This document shows, one piece after another, positions 42,368 through 52,684 of a stretch of 64,000 nucleotides of DNA; the first letter of the stretch is position 1, and each line of letters starts with the position of its first letter. The stretch covers positions 113,360,347-113,424,346 of the forward strand of contig NC_051083.1 of assembly GCF_004664715.2 (NCBI RefSeq), read 5' to 3'. The position numbers and the translations under genes are program-made. This DNA comes from Peromyscus leucopus. Lineage: Eukaryota > Chordata > Mammalia > Rodentia > Cricetidae. Below the pieces are notes generated by a model. The model did no database searches, was not told the origin of the DNA, and was given only the letters and a program-made list of their open reading frames with translations.

Positions 42368-42497
42368 CAGTGGCGTGGGCGCACGCTTTAATGCACTTGG
42401 GGCAGAGCAGGTGGATCTCTGTGAGTCAGCCAGCTTGGGCTACAGATACCAGAAAGGCAAACTAAAGAGAAATCTGAAAAAAAAAAAAAAAAAAAAA
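42368..42497 (+). mobile_element. B1 SINE, diverged, with long A tail
   Basis: 'cagtggcgtgggcgcacgct', 'gcaggtggatctctgtgagt', 'cagccagcttgggctacag', then about 20 A. The next L1 landed just after this tail. Confidence 0.8.
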
Positions 42498-42510
42498 GAT
42501 CCAGCTCTAG

Positions 42511-43575
42511 CCCTCATATTCCCCTCCCATCCCATCCCTCTATTCTCAGTTTACCAGGAATCTTAACTCTTTCTTCCTGGCCATCCATGTGTTCTTAGTT
42601 CCTCTTTACCTAGCTTCTCCAGACTGAGTATAGACTTTATCTTTGCACATTCAGTATCCATATGATGAGTACATACCATGTTTTCTTTATCTTTACCTCA
42701 CTCAGATATTTCTTCACAGTTGCATCATGTGTGCATTTCTAGTGTTGTTTTTCCACGGTTTCTGGCTATTACGAATAATGCTGCTATGAACATAGTTGAG
42801 CAAATGGCTGAGTTGGGGGAGAGACAGGGAGGGAGAGCAATGAAAGAGATATCTTGACAGAGTGTACCAGTAAGAGGATGGGGAGAAACCTGCAGCTAGT
42901 GAAAACCCCAGGAACCCACAAGATTGTCCCCAGCTCATAACAATGGTGGAGAGGGTGCTTGAACTAGCCTTCCCCTGAACTCAGATTGGTGTCTACCCTA
43001 ATTGTCATCATAGAACCTACATCCAGTGACTGATGGAAGCAGATGCAGACACCCACAGCCAAGCACTTGACCAAGATCCTGGACTTCAGTTGAAGAGAGG
43101 GAGAAAGGGTTGTGAGAGCAAGGCGGATCAGAATCATGATGGGAAAAACCACAGAGATAGCTGACTCAAGCTAGTGGGAGGTCATGGACTTTGGACTGAC
43201 AGCTGGGGAGCCTTCATGGGACTGCACTAGGCCCTCTGAATGTGGGTGAAAGTTGCGTGGCTTGATGTGTTTGTGGGTCCCCTGGCAATGGGATCAGGAC
43301 TTATCCCGGGTATACGAACTGACTTTTTAGAGTCCATACCCTATGGTGCGACGCCTTACTCAGCCTTGATGCAGCGAGGAGGGGCTAGGTCCAGCCCCAA
43401 CATGGTATGACAGCCTGTGTTGACTACCCAAGGGAGGCCTTACCTTCTATGAGGAGAGGATGGGGTGGGATGCAGGTAGGTGGGGGGAGTGGGAGAAGGG
43501 GAGGGAGGGGGAACAAGGGTTGGTATGTAAAAAGGAAAGAAATTATTTTTAAATAAAAAAAATATTTTAAAAAAA
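42511..43575 (+). mobile_element. LINE-1 insertion with 5' inversion and TSD
   Basis: 'gatccagctctag' flanks the insertion at 42498-42510 and 43576-43588. The left part (42511 to about 42806) is the end of ORF2 and early 3' UTR in reverse ('atgagtacataccatgtttt', 'tacctcactcagatatttc', 'atgaacatagttgagcaaa'). The right part (about 42807-43575) is the 3' UTR in plus orientation, ending 'aaataaaaaaaatattttaa'. This is the twin-priming outcome of 5'-truncated L1 integration. No intact frame. Confidence 0.9.
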
Positions 43576-43690
43576 GATCCAGCTCTAGGACACTTTTTTT
43601 AATTAGTGATTGCTAGGAAAGGGCCCAGCACATTGTACGTGGTGCGATCCCTGGGCTGGTGATCTTGGGATCTATAAGAGAGCAGCCTGA

Positions 43691-43855
43691 GAGTCGGGTG
43701 GTGGTGGCGCACAGCTTTAATCCCAGCAGCACTTGGGAGGAAGAGACAAGTGGATCTCTGTGAGTTCGAGGTCAGCCAGGTGTACAGAGTGAGGTCCAGG
43801 ACAGCCAGGAATACACAGAGAAACCCTGTCTTGAAAAACAAAAGAAAAAAACAAA
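43691..43855 (+). mobile_element. B1 SINE
   Basis: 'tcgggtggtggtggcgcaca', 'tgtacagagtgaggtccagg', 'cagagaaaccctgtcttgaa', A-rich tail. Confidence 0.95.
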
Positions 43856-44139
43856 AGGAAAGAAACCCTTTCCTCCCTAAGTTGCTTTTGCTCATGGCGT
43901 CTCATCCCAGCAATTACAAACACCGAGACAGACATCTTGATGAATAGTGACAGCAAGGGCACCGATGGGAGCGAGTGGCTGCACTGTCAAATAGAAAGGC
44001 AGGAGAGCTGGGTGTGCAAGGCTCAGGCTTCAATCCAGCCCTCTCTAGAGAGCTGTCGAGACCTCCAGGAACATCTCAATTGCCTATAGAATCACTTCCA
44101 GGAGGCAGCCCTAGCCCATCCAGGACCTTCCGCCTCAGC
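43856..44139. other. Non-repetitive sequence
   Basis: No recognised repeat or exon. Confidence 0.35.
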
Positions 44140-44451
44140 TCAAGCAGCCCATTCTCCGCCCTGTGCTCCAGACACACCGAACTTAGGAGCAATCTCTAAT
44201 GGTGCACAGATCCCTTTCGCAATACTGCACCTCTGCACATTAGGGTTCCCCTTCTTGAACCAGCACAGTCGCTGTGCAGGGGATTCTCAGCCATTCTTAC
44301 AAGCCATCTGAAATGGCACTTTTTCTGTGTAGCCTTGCACAACCACCAAACAGAACTGGAATAGAGGGATGGATGGTCCCCCGTAGCAAACCCACAAACC
44401 TGGGCACACACTCTTTATGATTCTGGCCGCTTGTCAAAAATGGAGTGATGT

Positions 44452-44785
44452 GGGGCTGGGGAGAGGGTCTAGTCAGTAAAGGACTTGCCTCACACGCATG
44501 AGGATGTGGGTTTGATGCTCAGAACCCACATAAACAAAGCCTGGTGGCACAGGCTTGTAATCCTAGAGCCAGGGGGGCAGAGTCAGAAGGATGCCTGGAG
44601 TTCACAGACCAGCCAATGTAGCCGAACTATTGAGCTCCAAACCAATGAGAGACCCTGCCTCAGAGGAAGCAGACAGTGTTTCTGAGGATGGCATCCAAGG
44701 CTGTCCTCTGGTCTGGACCTAAGTGCACAGTTTACACACACATACATGTGTGCCCGCATGCACCCACACATATTAAATGTGGACT
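44452..44785 (+). mobile_element. Full-length B4 SINE
   Basis: 'ggggctggggagagggtcta', 'ggcacaggcttgtaatccta', 'aaccaatgagagaccctgcc', 'gctgtcctctggtctggacc', CA-rich 3' end. Confidence 0.85.
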
Positions 44786-44792
44786 GAGCCCA

Positions 44793-44912
44793 GCCTGCTG
44801 GTTTGTGCCTTTAATCCTAGAACTCAGAGTCAGGCAAATTTCTGTGAGTTCGAGGCCAGTCTGGTCTACGTATGGAATTCCAGGCCATCCAGGGCTACAC
44901 AGTGAGATCATG
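44793..44912 (+). mobile_element. B1 SINE followed by CA-rich sequence
   Basis: 'gtttgtgcctttaatcctag', 'gttcgaggccagtctggtct', 'catccagggctacacagtga'. Confidence 0.88.
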
Positions 44913-45065
44913 TGTGTCACACCCACCCACACATACTCACACACAGCATGGACTGGTATCTGGGGGGTTTTCTCCCATAGTGGATTGTAAACTCCTCCAG
45001 GGCAGATCTTAGGCTCTTAATACAAACTGTTAAATAATGCAGAATGAATCAATAAATAAAACTAT

Positions 45066-47285
45066 TCTCCCTTTGGGACATTTTAATGGGAGCTTTGGTC
45101 AGGAATGGTTTCACCGCAAATGGTAACCTATAAACAAAGCATCCAAAGGATGAGACAGCTCACAAAGCAAGAGTACTTGGTCTATTTTAACTCCATAGAT
45201 TAGGCGGCTGGTGTGTTTCAGCCAGCCTAGGACTTGCCTTTGTGAGATGGCCAGAGTCAGAGCTCATTTTGTGACTGGCATTAGGTGTCATACACAGTTA
45301 GCATTGTCACCATCGCTATTTTTTACTGGAGAGTCAGCGGCTGGGGTAAAACAATCTGTCATCTCATTGACTCTTCACAACAGCCCGAGGAACCAAGTGC
45401 TTTGGGACTTCACCATAGTGAGCTGGCAGCATTCAATCTCTTTCGTTGTGTTTTTCTGAGATAAGTGTGGTGATATTGTGTTCTATTGTGTCTCTAAAAT
45501 ATCTGGTCAGAAACAACAGACTAGATACAAAGGCTGGCCTCACACCTTCTGCATTCCAGAGATATCTCTGGATCTCAGTGAGTCAAGCACATTGAAAAAA
45601 GCATTAACACATTTAATCCAAAAAAAAAAAAAAAAAAAAATGAGACAAAAAAAAGCATTTGCTGGTTCACATTGGCTGGTTAGCATCGGCTTTGAGCAAC
45701 AGTTAGCTAGACACTGTAACTCAGGCCTCAGTCTGAAAAAGAACTATCACGGGTAGTAGCTTTTTTCTGTCTCTCTGATTACCAGCATCCAACAACTCGC
45801 CTCATTTGATTTTATTATGCTTTTAGATTCTGCTACAGATAAGCTTCACATTCTAGTGCAGAAATAAATGTATCGATGCCTACATGCAATTCCTGTCTGT
45901 TTTTACCGTGTAAGACATAAATTAATGTTTACTACTTCTTTTTTTTTTTTCTTTTTTAGAGCTGGGGAAATTGAAGTTTTAGATGAGCCCGTTGCTCACA
46001 TTTGAATATTCATCCACCTAACAACCCTAGAGCTCTTTTGTTATTTCTTCCACATCAATGGCTACCATCAACTGAGAAATTCCTGCTATAAGCCAGTCCA
46101 CAGAAGCTAAAAGGTAGGCCAGCTGGCCCTCACTAGGGTTTCAAATGTTCTTTTGCTGATGGGTCTGGCATGCCCTGCAAATGTTATTAGTCATTTAGTG
46201 ATCATGTTTCCAATTCTTTTCAGTCTCTTACTTCTTCAAAATCCACTTTCCTCAATACACACACTTGGGGTGGGGGGGGGGCGGGGAGCAGCAGACTCAT
46301 ACACCACAGTTGCTTTTATTTTGTTCATTAGGCTCAGTGACTGACGACTCCTACCCTAGCCTTGGTGGTGTCCACAGCTGGCATTCACAGAGGCACCATA
46401 CTCTGCCCTCACTGTGAACATGGCAAGGGTAAGTGCTTTTGACTTACAAGAAGAAAACCATCAGAAGCTGGCAGATGTTCAAATGCAAAGTCAAAGTTCA
46501 TTTCTGACATCTGAAAGGGCACAAGCAGCAAAGAGGAAGTCTGGTCATCTGGGTGTTCAAGCCTTGACAGAACCGGCAGCTATTAGGGCAGACCGTAATT
46601 CTCCAATCCCTAGCCTGCTTACCAGGTCCTGTGAACTGCCTGCTGGGGCAATAGACCTAGCAGTGTTAAAGGGTGGGAAGAAAGACACAATACACGATAC
46701 AGGGATCCTCGAGAGAGACCCACTGGAACTCCACATCAGAATGTGAGGGCAATGACAGAATGTGAGGAGTGTGCAAGGAATGGAAGCCAGGAGAACCTGA
46801 CGGGCCTGAGGCGCCTTGCTGAGGTGTGGAGAGAGGGCTGGAAGTTGAGGCAGATGGCCCCTGAGGTTCTACCTTAAGATGAGCGCTGCAGGAAAGGTCA
46901 GGAAGGCTGGGATATTGGTCTGTGGCAACAAAGCCCTAGGGCAGGGACACAAGAGGAACCGGAAGGGCTTCCTACAAGAACCCAGGAAGCCTCTGGGTTT
47001 TCCTGGCATAACAAGAAAGAGAAGCCACAGGATTCTAATAAAGGACAGCTCAGAGGTTTCTCTTCCTGTTTCCTCTCATGAAGAGACAGCCTCAGATGCT
47101 TCAAGACATTGAGCTGGTACTCCGGAGGTTGGATGCCAGTTCCATGCCTGCCTCCAGGAGCCTTACCCTCTGTGGGTCCAATGCTCCCCTTCTGTACAAA
47201 TAATGCGTTAAACTAGGTACAGTGGAGAAGGTGATCCATTAGAGTAGTCGGGGGAGGGGGGGGGCTCAAGCTTTTCTATTTGGAA
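45066..47285. other. 2.2-kb largely repeat-free segment
   Basis: The longest stretch without a recognisable transposon. Contains an A run at 45620-45640, a pyrimidine tract ending in 'cttttttag' at 45960, a G run at about 46268-46286, and a perfect donor-like 'gtaagt' at 46429. The 110-codon plus-strand frame at 46414-46746 reads through that donor and has no recognisable domain. No gene is called. Confidence 0.4.
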
Positions 47286-47289
47286 AATG

Positions 47290-47402
47290 TATTTGGGGGT
47301 GGAACAGGATCTCACTATACACCCCTGGCTGGCCTGGGGCTCCCTATGTAGACTAAGCTGGCCTTGAACTCATAGAGATCCACCTGCATTTTCTTCCCAA
47401 GT
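47290..47402 (-). mobile_element. B1 SINE, diverged
   Basis: 'gaacaggatctcactataca', 'taagctggccttgaactcat', 'agagatccacctgcatttt'. Confidence 0.75.
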
Positions 47403-47411
47403 ATCTGGCCT

Positions 47412-47628
47412 TGCTTATTTTACAAATATGTATTTTTATTTTTATTTACATGTATGCATGTATATATGCCAAGTGTGTTTGGGTGGTGGCAGAGGCCAGA
47501 GTAGGCTGTTGGATCCTCTGGAGCTGAGTTACAGATAGTTGAGAGCAACCTAATGTGGGTGCTGGGAAGTGAACTCAGATCTCCGGGAGAGTAGTATGCA
47601 CTCTTAGCTGCTGGCCATCTCTCTCGCT
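47412..47628 (-). mobile_element. B2/B3-type SINE
   Basis: 'tgttggatcctctggagctg', 'aatgtgggtgctgggaagtg', 'gcactcttagctgctggcca', 'tctctctcgctagc'. Confidence 0.82.
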
Positions 47629-47630
47629 AG

Positions 47631-47631
<1 letters not shown>

Positions 47632-47668
<37 letters not shown>
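47632..47668. repeat. (TG)n microsatellite
   Basis: About 18 TG units at the SINE end. Confidence 0.97.
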
Positions 47669-47674
<6 letters not shown>

Positions 47675-48229
47675 TGACAGCTCAACATGTAAAGCAAATG
47701 ACCACATACAAAGGAGGGGCATGAGTGTGCATTCCCCCCCACACAAGTTCTCGGGTGGACTTGATGTTGCTGATCCAAAGGCCACATTTGGAGAGCCACT
47801 GGGTTGTATTGTTAGCTGCAGCTCGCTCAATACTCATGCCCATTCTGAAATCTACCCCACATAGATTTTGTGTGATATTGAAAGCATGGAAGAGTCCCTG
47901 GCATGGTATATAGCACACAGTAGGCACTCAGTTAAAGCTGATAGCATGTAACTGGAAATGCTCTCTATATAAGTCTCTTTCGATGTATAAAGCTACTGGT
48001 CAAGGGATTGGTAGACAGAAATGTTTCCTATAATGATTTTACAGTCTGCCCTAGCCCCACCCCCCACCCCCAGGAAAGAACACCCCGCTAATTCCACCAT
48101 TAGAGGTTATTTCATGTTAAGCACTATCTTTTCCAGACATTCTCTTTTTGCCAGATTACCCCCTTGGGAAGAGGGCAGTTGTTCAGTCCCTGACCCTACA
48201 GTATTTCTCAGATGTTTTTCTAGTTTGTA
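47669..48229. other. Mostly non-repetitive sequence
   Basis: 47870-47950 ('cctggcatggtatatagcac', 'acagtaggcactcagttaaa') looks like an L2 or MIR end; the rest is unrecognised. Confidence 0.35.
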
Positions 48230-48345
48230 GGGAACATGGCCTTGATCCTCTGTGAGTTCTTCCAGGGCACGTTACCTATATCATTTGTCCCAAGATCCCC
48301 CATGGCTCCTAGCACAGTGCCATTGTCTATAAGTCTATAGAATAA
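48230..48345 (+). mobile_element. LINE-2 3' end
   Basis: 'tgagttcttccagggcacgt', 'atggctcctagcacagtgcc', 'tctatagaataaaagaaac'. Confidence 0.45.
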
Positions 48346-48473
48346 AAGAAACACAGGAGCCTGAATTTGATCAAGCCCATGTAGGTTACTAGCCCCCACC
48401 ATCATGGTTAAGACTGCTTACTTGAGAAGTTTGGAAGGGCATGTGGGGAGAGCAGGGCCCCAGCCACATTCAC

Positions 48474-48566
48474 CTGGATCTGCTGCCCAGGAGGTCTTGT
48501 AAGCTGGCTCCAGGAATGCTCGGAGCCGCTCATTCTCCATATCCTCCTTTTCAGCCTCACCACTTT
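48474..48566 (-). CDS. Candidate internal coding exon (hypothetical)
   Basis: On the minus strand, acceptor-like 'gccaatttgtttaag' precedes a 93-base segment that ends 'gatccag|gtgaat', a weak donor. One frame is open throughout: two bases, 30 codons reading 'SGEAEKEDMENERLRAF' then 'LEPAYKTSWAADP', and one base. The exon is symmetric (phase 1 in, phase 1 out), and the peptide is acidic and helix-like rather than low-complexity. A second frame is also open across it as part of a 140-codon run at 48408-48830, so the coding frame is ambiguous. It lies in repeat-free sequence between L2 and MIR. I cannot name a protein. Confidence 0.22.
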
Positions 48567-48879
48567 CTTAAACAAATTGGCACTGACCCCGGTGACAGAC
48601 TTGATCATTTCCCTTTGCTTCGTGATTGTGTTAAGTGACTGCCAAAGGCCTGTTCCTGAAGAGTCAGCACATTCCTCGGGACTGTAAGCAGGAGCCCATC
48701 TGCTCCCTGAGCGCTTCCTTTCCTTTATTGTGCTATTTTGGCTTCCATTTCCCATTTGGACAGGAGCATCTTCCAGCCGGTCCACCGGGAAGGGGAGAGG
48801 GTGGAGAGGATTGCTACCGTCTTCCTGCATTTCTCAGTCATCTCCTTGGTTTCTCTGGGGGAATAATATCAACAAATAT
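48567..48879. other. Non-repetitive sequence
   Basis: Contains the rest of the 140-codon minus-strand frame; on that strand, wording such as 'TITKQREMIKSVTG' occurs near 48600. No further repeat. Confidence 0.35.
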
Positions 48880-49105
48880 GACACTACCTGCCAGGCACTG
48901 CTTTTAGCTCTCTATAGGAGTCCATGAAGTTAATTCTTATAAGACCCCTGTAAGGAAGGTGTAAATGTGATTCCCATTTCCAGTGGGAAAACTGAGGCAG
49001 AGAGAGATGAAAGGAGATGCCCAAAGACACGCAATGTATACAGAGCAGAGAGTTATACCCAGGAATGCCTAGCTATTCTTACCCACTGGCTACTCCATCT
49101 TGAAG
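48880..49105 (-). mobile_element. MIR SINE
   Basis: 'cctgccaggcactgctttta', 'gtgattcccatttccagtgg', 'gaaaactgaggcagagagag', 'agttatacccaggaatgcct'. Confidence 0.7.
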
Positions 49106-49244
49106 GCCTTGAGTTATTGAGACTGTAGAACTGGACACAGTGGTACATGAGGCCATAGCCCTTTCCCTTGTCGCTGTCTACTGAACCAAAGATCGCTTGC
49201 ATCAAAAGCATAATTCTTTGCAGAACAAAAAGTTTTCTCCAAGT

Positions 49245-50015
49245 GCTGGGGCTGTAGCTCAGCTGGTAGAGCGTTCACCTAATGAGCCGAAGCCCTTGGT
49301 TTTGTGAGACCAAAATGAGCCATCTTAGAAATAAGACCAAAATGCTTTCACCCTAAAATTAAGGCCTAAGATTTCTCCTTTTGAGAACAGGCCAGAAGTT
49401 ACTGAGACCAGTCAGTTCAGATTCCAGAAACCAGGAAATGTAAAAATACAGAGTCACAAGGTAGTCAGGAGGTAATGGCTGCCGGACTATGGAATGTCCT
49501 CTCCCTGGCCCCCTAGGCAACTGCTTGACCATAGAATGTCCCAACCCTAGTTTCCATAGTGACTGTGTAATCACCAGATGCCCCCATGTGGGGGCAGCCA
49601 TTGAAAAATGGTGGTGGGCAACTACTTCCTTAGAAGGAAAACTGAATTGTGATTTCTGGAATTCCTAGACACAAGCCAATCAGAATTGTACCTGTACTAG
49701 CACCCCTAAATGATGTAACCTTGTGACTTTTCCCTTTAAAAACTGAGCTTGCAGACAGGTAGGCGCTTCCTCCAGCCTCCACTGTGTTGGATGTATTGGA
49801 CGAAGTCCCTGCCTAGGCTTGTATTGCTTTTGGATATCCAGAATTAAACCTTGCTTTTGCATTCCGGGCATGCTCGTCCTTGGTGGTCTCTCTGGGGGTC
49901 ACGATCTGGGCACAACAGTTTGACTGCCAACACCACAGTACATCTATGTTAGTGGTGTGGTGGTACATGTATGCTAAAGTAGGTGGCAGAAGACAACAGG
50001 TTCAAAGCACTCCAG
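49245..50015 (+). mobile_element. B4 SINE split by a solo LTR
   Basis: The left piece (49245-49302) has a well-kept tRNA-like box A ('gctgtagctcagctggtaga') and stops within box B at 'cccttggttt'. The right piece (from about 49918) resumes 'gtttgactgccaacaccaca' and continues 'gtgtggtggtacatgtatgc' and 'acaacaggttcaaagcactc'. Not a functional tRNA. Confidence 0.75.
49303..49917 (+). mobile_element. Complete solo LTR of a class I ERV
   Basis: Starts 'tgtgagaccaaaatgagcca' and ends 'tctgggcacaaca' (TG...CA), 615 bases, flanked by a perfect 4-bp TSD 'gttt' (49299-49302 and 49918-49921), the size typical of gammaretrovirus-like ERVs. U3 has a CCAAT box (49676-49680) and a TATA-like 'tttaaaaac' (49735-49743). 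ATTAAA at 49843-49848 serves as polyadenylation signal, followed by 'ccttggtggtctctctgggg' in U5. No viral genes remain, as expected after LTR-LTR recombination. Confidence 0.88.
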
Positions 50016-50134
50016 AGCAGCCACAGATCCAGCTGTTGTGCTCTGCATTGATGTCAGACAGTGGGGAACCTTCTCTCGGTGTTAGGCATTGCCCAAAGCC
50101 AGTCCTAGATTGACTTACTCCCCTAAGAACCCCT
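50016..50134. other. Short non-repetitive sequence
   Basis: No recognised element. Confidence 0.3.
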
Positions 50135-50270
50135 GTAGCAGGCATGACTATTACTCCCACATAAAGGAGCTGAGGCGTGATGTGACGAGTCACTTGCCCA
50201 AGATAACACAGCCAGGAAAGTAGCAGACCTGGGATTAGGATCCAGGTTCCTGGCTTCGACTGCGGTAGTC
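50135..50270 (-). mobile_element. MIR SINE
   Basis: 'aaaggagctgaggcgtgatg', 'tcacttgcccaagataacac', 'agacctgggattaggatcca'. Confidence 0.65.
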
Positions 50271-51448
50271 CCAGTATAAACTCTTCTTAAAGGCATGTGC
50301 CGCCACCGTCTCTAGTGTATGCTCAAAACCATTAATTACACTGTACTCTCTCAGCATCGAGACCACTTCAGAGTACTTAAGATATCCTGCTACCACAACT
50401 CCCTTCTCCTCTTCTCCTTGACTTTCTACTGCTCCAGACAAACTTGGTCTTCGAAATAACGGTAACTCTTCAAGGCACTGAAGTCTTAAGTCACAGCTCA
50501 GCAACTCACAGCGGGGTGCGCTCTGCATTTTTCTCTATTCACTTTCCTGATTTTCAAAGGGAAGATGATAATTGCAGTGAGCTCATAGAGTCCATTGGGA
50601 ATATTTAGGTCAAGCAGGGTGGATTTCCCCATCACCACCACCACCTCCTGCGGCATCTTCTCCAGCCCAGCCCAGCATCCTGCAGGGGAAATGGTGCTTC
50701 ACGCCCTTTCACTTATCAGTCTCACCCTTGGTGGCAGTGTCTTCCTGTCCCAGATGAAAAGCAGCCCCAAGTTCCACGTTCCCTGGGCTTTTCAAAACTT
50801 GGTAATTGCAATTCCTCCCAAGAGATCAGAGAAATCATTTCCCTAGCATTTGAAGCAGGAATTCTATTGTCATTTCATAACTTGTGTATGGCCCAAGGTG
50901 GCCCACCTTTCTTCTCTGCCCTCAGTAGAAGTGGAGGAAATAGACAACTTGTCTTGAACATATCCCAGGAGCACCCTATGGCTAGAGTTTCTGAGCTAAA
51001 AATCCATAGCAAAGAAAGGCACGAATTTCAAATATTTGGAGTCTGATCATTCTTGGCTTTACCAATGGGTACAGAAATGAGCCTTTTCCTCATCTAGTCT
51101 CCCCTAGTTGCTGTAGGTATCTTGGGTTTTAAACCCAGTGAGGTAAACTATAGAGCAGGCAGTTAAGATTATTGAAAAGGCCCCTCTGCTTAGTTCTTCA
51201 TCCACAGGGTCGAACCCAGCTTCTAACTGAACCCTATCATTAACTCAAAATGTTTTTGTCTATCTCCTCCTCTTTCTTATTGAAAAAAGTTTTAATTTTA
51301 TTATCATATATTCATTGTACAAAATAATGGGTTCTTCATGACATTTTTTTAGGTATATTCTGTATTTTGTTATGTTATTTTGATTATTTTTTATTTTTAA
51401 GTGGTTTTTACAGTGAGGATGACAATAGTAAACTTTTAAAATTTTTAT
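50271..51448. other. 1.2-kb largely non-repetitive segment
   Basis: A 97-codon minus-strand frame at 50235-50528 overlaps the MIR and a 25-base B1-like scrap near 50288-50308 and has no defensible donor site. The right end (51280-51448) is AT-rich. Confidence 0.4.
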
Positions 51449-51588
51449 TTTCACTCGGGAGGCAGAGCCAGGTGGATCTCTGTGAGTTCGAAGCCAGCCT
51501 GGGATACCAAGTGAGCTCCAGGAAAGGTGCAAAGTTACACAGACTGAGAGATAACTCCTGATCTTCAAAAATAAAACAAAACAAAAAA
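51449..51588 (+). mobile_element. 5'-truncated B1 SINE
   Basis: Starts in mid-element: 'cactcgggaggcagagccag', then 'gttcgaagccagcctgggat', 'caagtgagctccaggaaagg', and a 'aataaaacaaaacaaaa' tail. Confidence 0.9.
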
Positions 51589-51599
51589 CTTTAAATTTT

Positions 51600-51798
51600 T
51601 TTCATGTTATGTATATGGATATTTCACCTGCATATACATCTGTGTATGCAGTGCCACTAGAAGCCAGAAGAGGGCACCAGATCCCCCAGGATCTGGAGTT
51701 ACAGACAGGTGAATCACCATGTCAGTGCTAGGGATCCAACCTGGATCCTCTGGAAGAGCAATCAGTGCTCTTAACCTCTGAACCATCACTCCAGCCCT
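51600..51798 (-). mobile_element. B2 SINE
   Basis: 'gaagccagaagagggcacca', 'agatcccccaggatctggag', 'agtgctcttaacctctgaac', 'catcactccagcc'. Confidence 0.92.
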
Positions 51799-51810
51799 AG
51801 TAGACTCTTA

Positions 51811-52012
51811 AAGTTTTTATTTACTTAATTTTCATATGTGTATGGGTATGTACATGTGAGCGCAGGTGCCCTTGGAGGCCTGAAGGGTGGATTCCCCTGA
51901 AGCTGAAGTTACAGGCAGTTGTGAGCTGCTTAACATGGGTGCTAGGAATTCAGCTCTGGTCCTGTGCAAAAGCAATGTGTGCTCTTAACCACCAAGCCAT
52001 CTTTCCAGCACC
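51811..52012 (-). mobile_element. B2 SINE with TSD
   Basis: 'ggattcccctgaagctgaag', 'ttacaggcagttgtgagctg', 'tgtgctcttaaccaccaagc'. TSD 'tagtagactctt' at 51799-51810 and about 52016-52027. Confidence 0.92.
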
Positions 52013-52041
52013 CTTAGTAGACTCTTTTGAGAGTCCTTGAG

Positions 52042-52260
52042 CTGCCAGAGAGATGGCTCATTAGCTAAGAACACTTGCTGCTCTTCCAGAGGACCCAGGT
52101 TCAGTTCCAGCACCCATATGGTGGCTCACAACCATCTGAAACTTCAGTTCCAGGGCCTAACACCCTCTTCCAACCTATACAGGCATCAGCCACATGCATA
52201 GTGTACAAACATATGTGCAGATAAAACATCTACACACATAAAATAAATAAATTAAATTTT
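52042..52260 (+). mobile_element. B2 SINE
   Basis: 'gccagagagatggctcatta', 'ctgctcttccagaggaccca', 'acttcagttccagggcctaa', 'cataaaataaataaattaa'. Confidence 0.94.
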
Positions 52261-52285
52261 AAAAGAGAATCTCTGAAAATTCAAA

Positions 52286-52512
52286 TTAAAAATTTATTTA
52301 TTTTAGGTGTGCATTGTGTGCATGTGTGTACACATGGGTGTTCCAATGCATGTACCCTATGTGTACATGGAGGTCAAAGAGAAAGTTGGATATCTCAGAG
52401 CTGTAACTATAGGTGTTTGAAGGACACACGGCTTGTTGCATGGATACTGGGATCCAAGCTCAGGTCTTTATGATTGTGCAGCAAGTACTCTTAATGACTA
52501 AGCCATCCCTTC
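52286..52512 (-). mobile_element. B3/B2-type SINE, diverged
   Basis: T-rich/'aatttatttattttagg' end, 'ggatactgggatccaagctc', 'gcaagtactcttaatgacta', 'agccatcccttcattctcc'. Confidence 0.75.
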
Positions 52513-52519
52513 ATTCTCC

Positions 52520-52627
52520 TACATCCCAATCACCCTGTCTTATGCCCCTCCCACTGGTCCTCTATCTCTTCCCAAATCCCAAATGATCTCTCTTCTACTT
52601 TCAGTGTGTGTGTGTGCGCGTGCATGC

Positions 52628-52684
<57 letters not shown>

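Larger units (their letters stand above)
44140..45065 (+). mobile_element. LINE-2, split by B4 and B1
   Basis: 44140-44440 ('ccatctgaaatggcactttt', 'tctgtgtagccttgcacaac') and 44955-45065 ('gattgtaaactcctccaggg', 'gcagaatgaatcaataaat') are L2 pieces in plus order. Confidence 0.5.

Noticed and set aside
46414..46746. 110-codon plus-strand frame starting with ATG
   Set aside because: Reads straight through a perfect 'gtaagt' donor and has no recognisable domain. If the donor is used the frame is intronic.
49245..49302. tRNA-like sequence with a good box A
   Set aside because: It is the 5' half of a B4 SINE; there is no closed acceptor stem, and the unit is interrupted by an LTR.
49303..49917. 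Possible full provirus
   Set aside because: Only one LTR is present. The flanks are the two halves of a B4, and no gag, pol or env sequence or second LTR lies nearby.
50235..50528. 97-codon minus-strand frame with an acceptor-like start
   Set aside because: The frame includes MIR and B1-like scraps, and no acceptable donor was found at its end.
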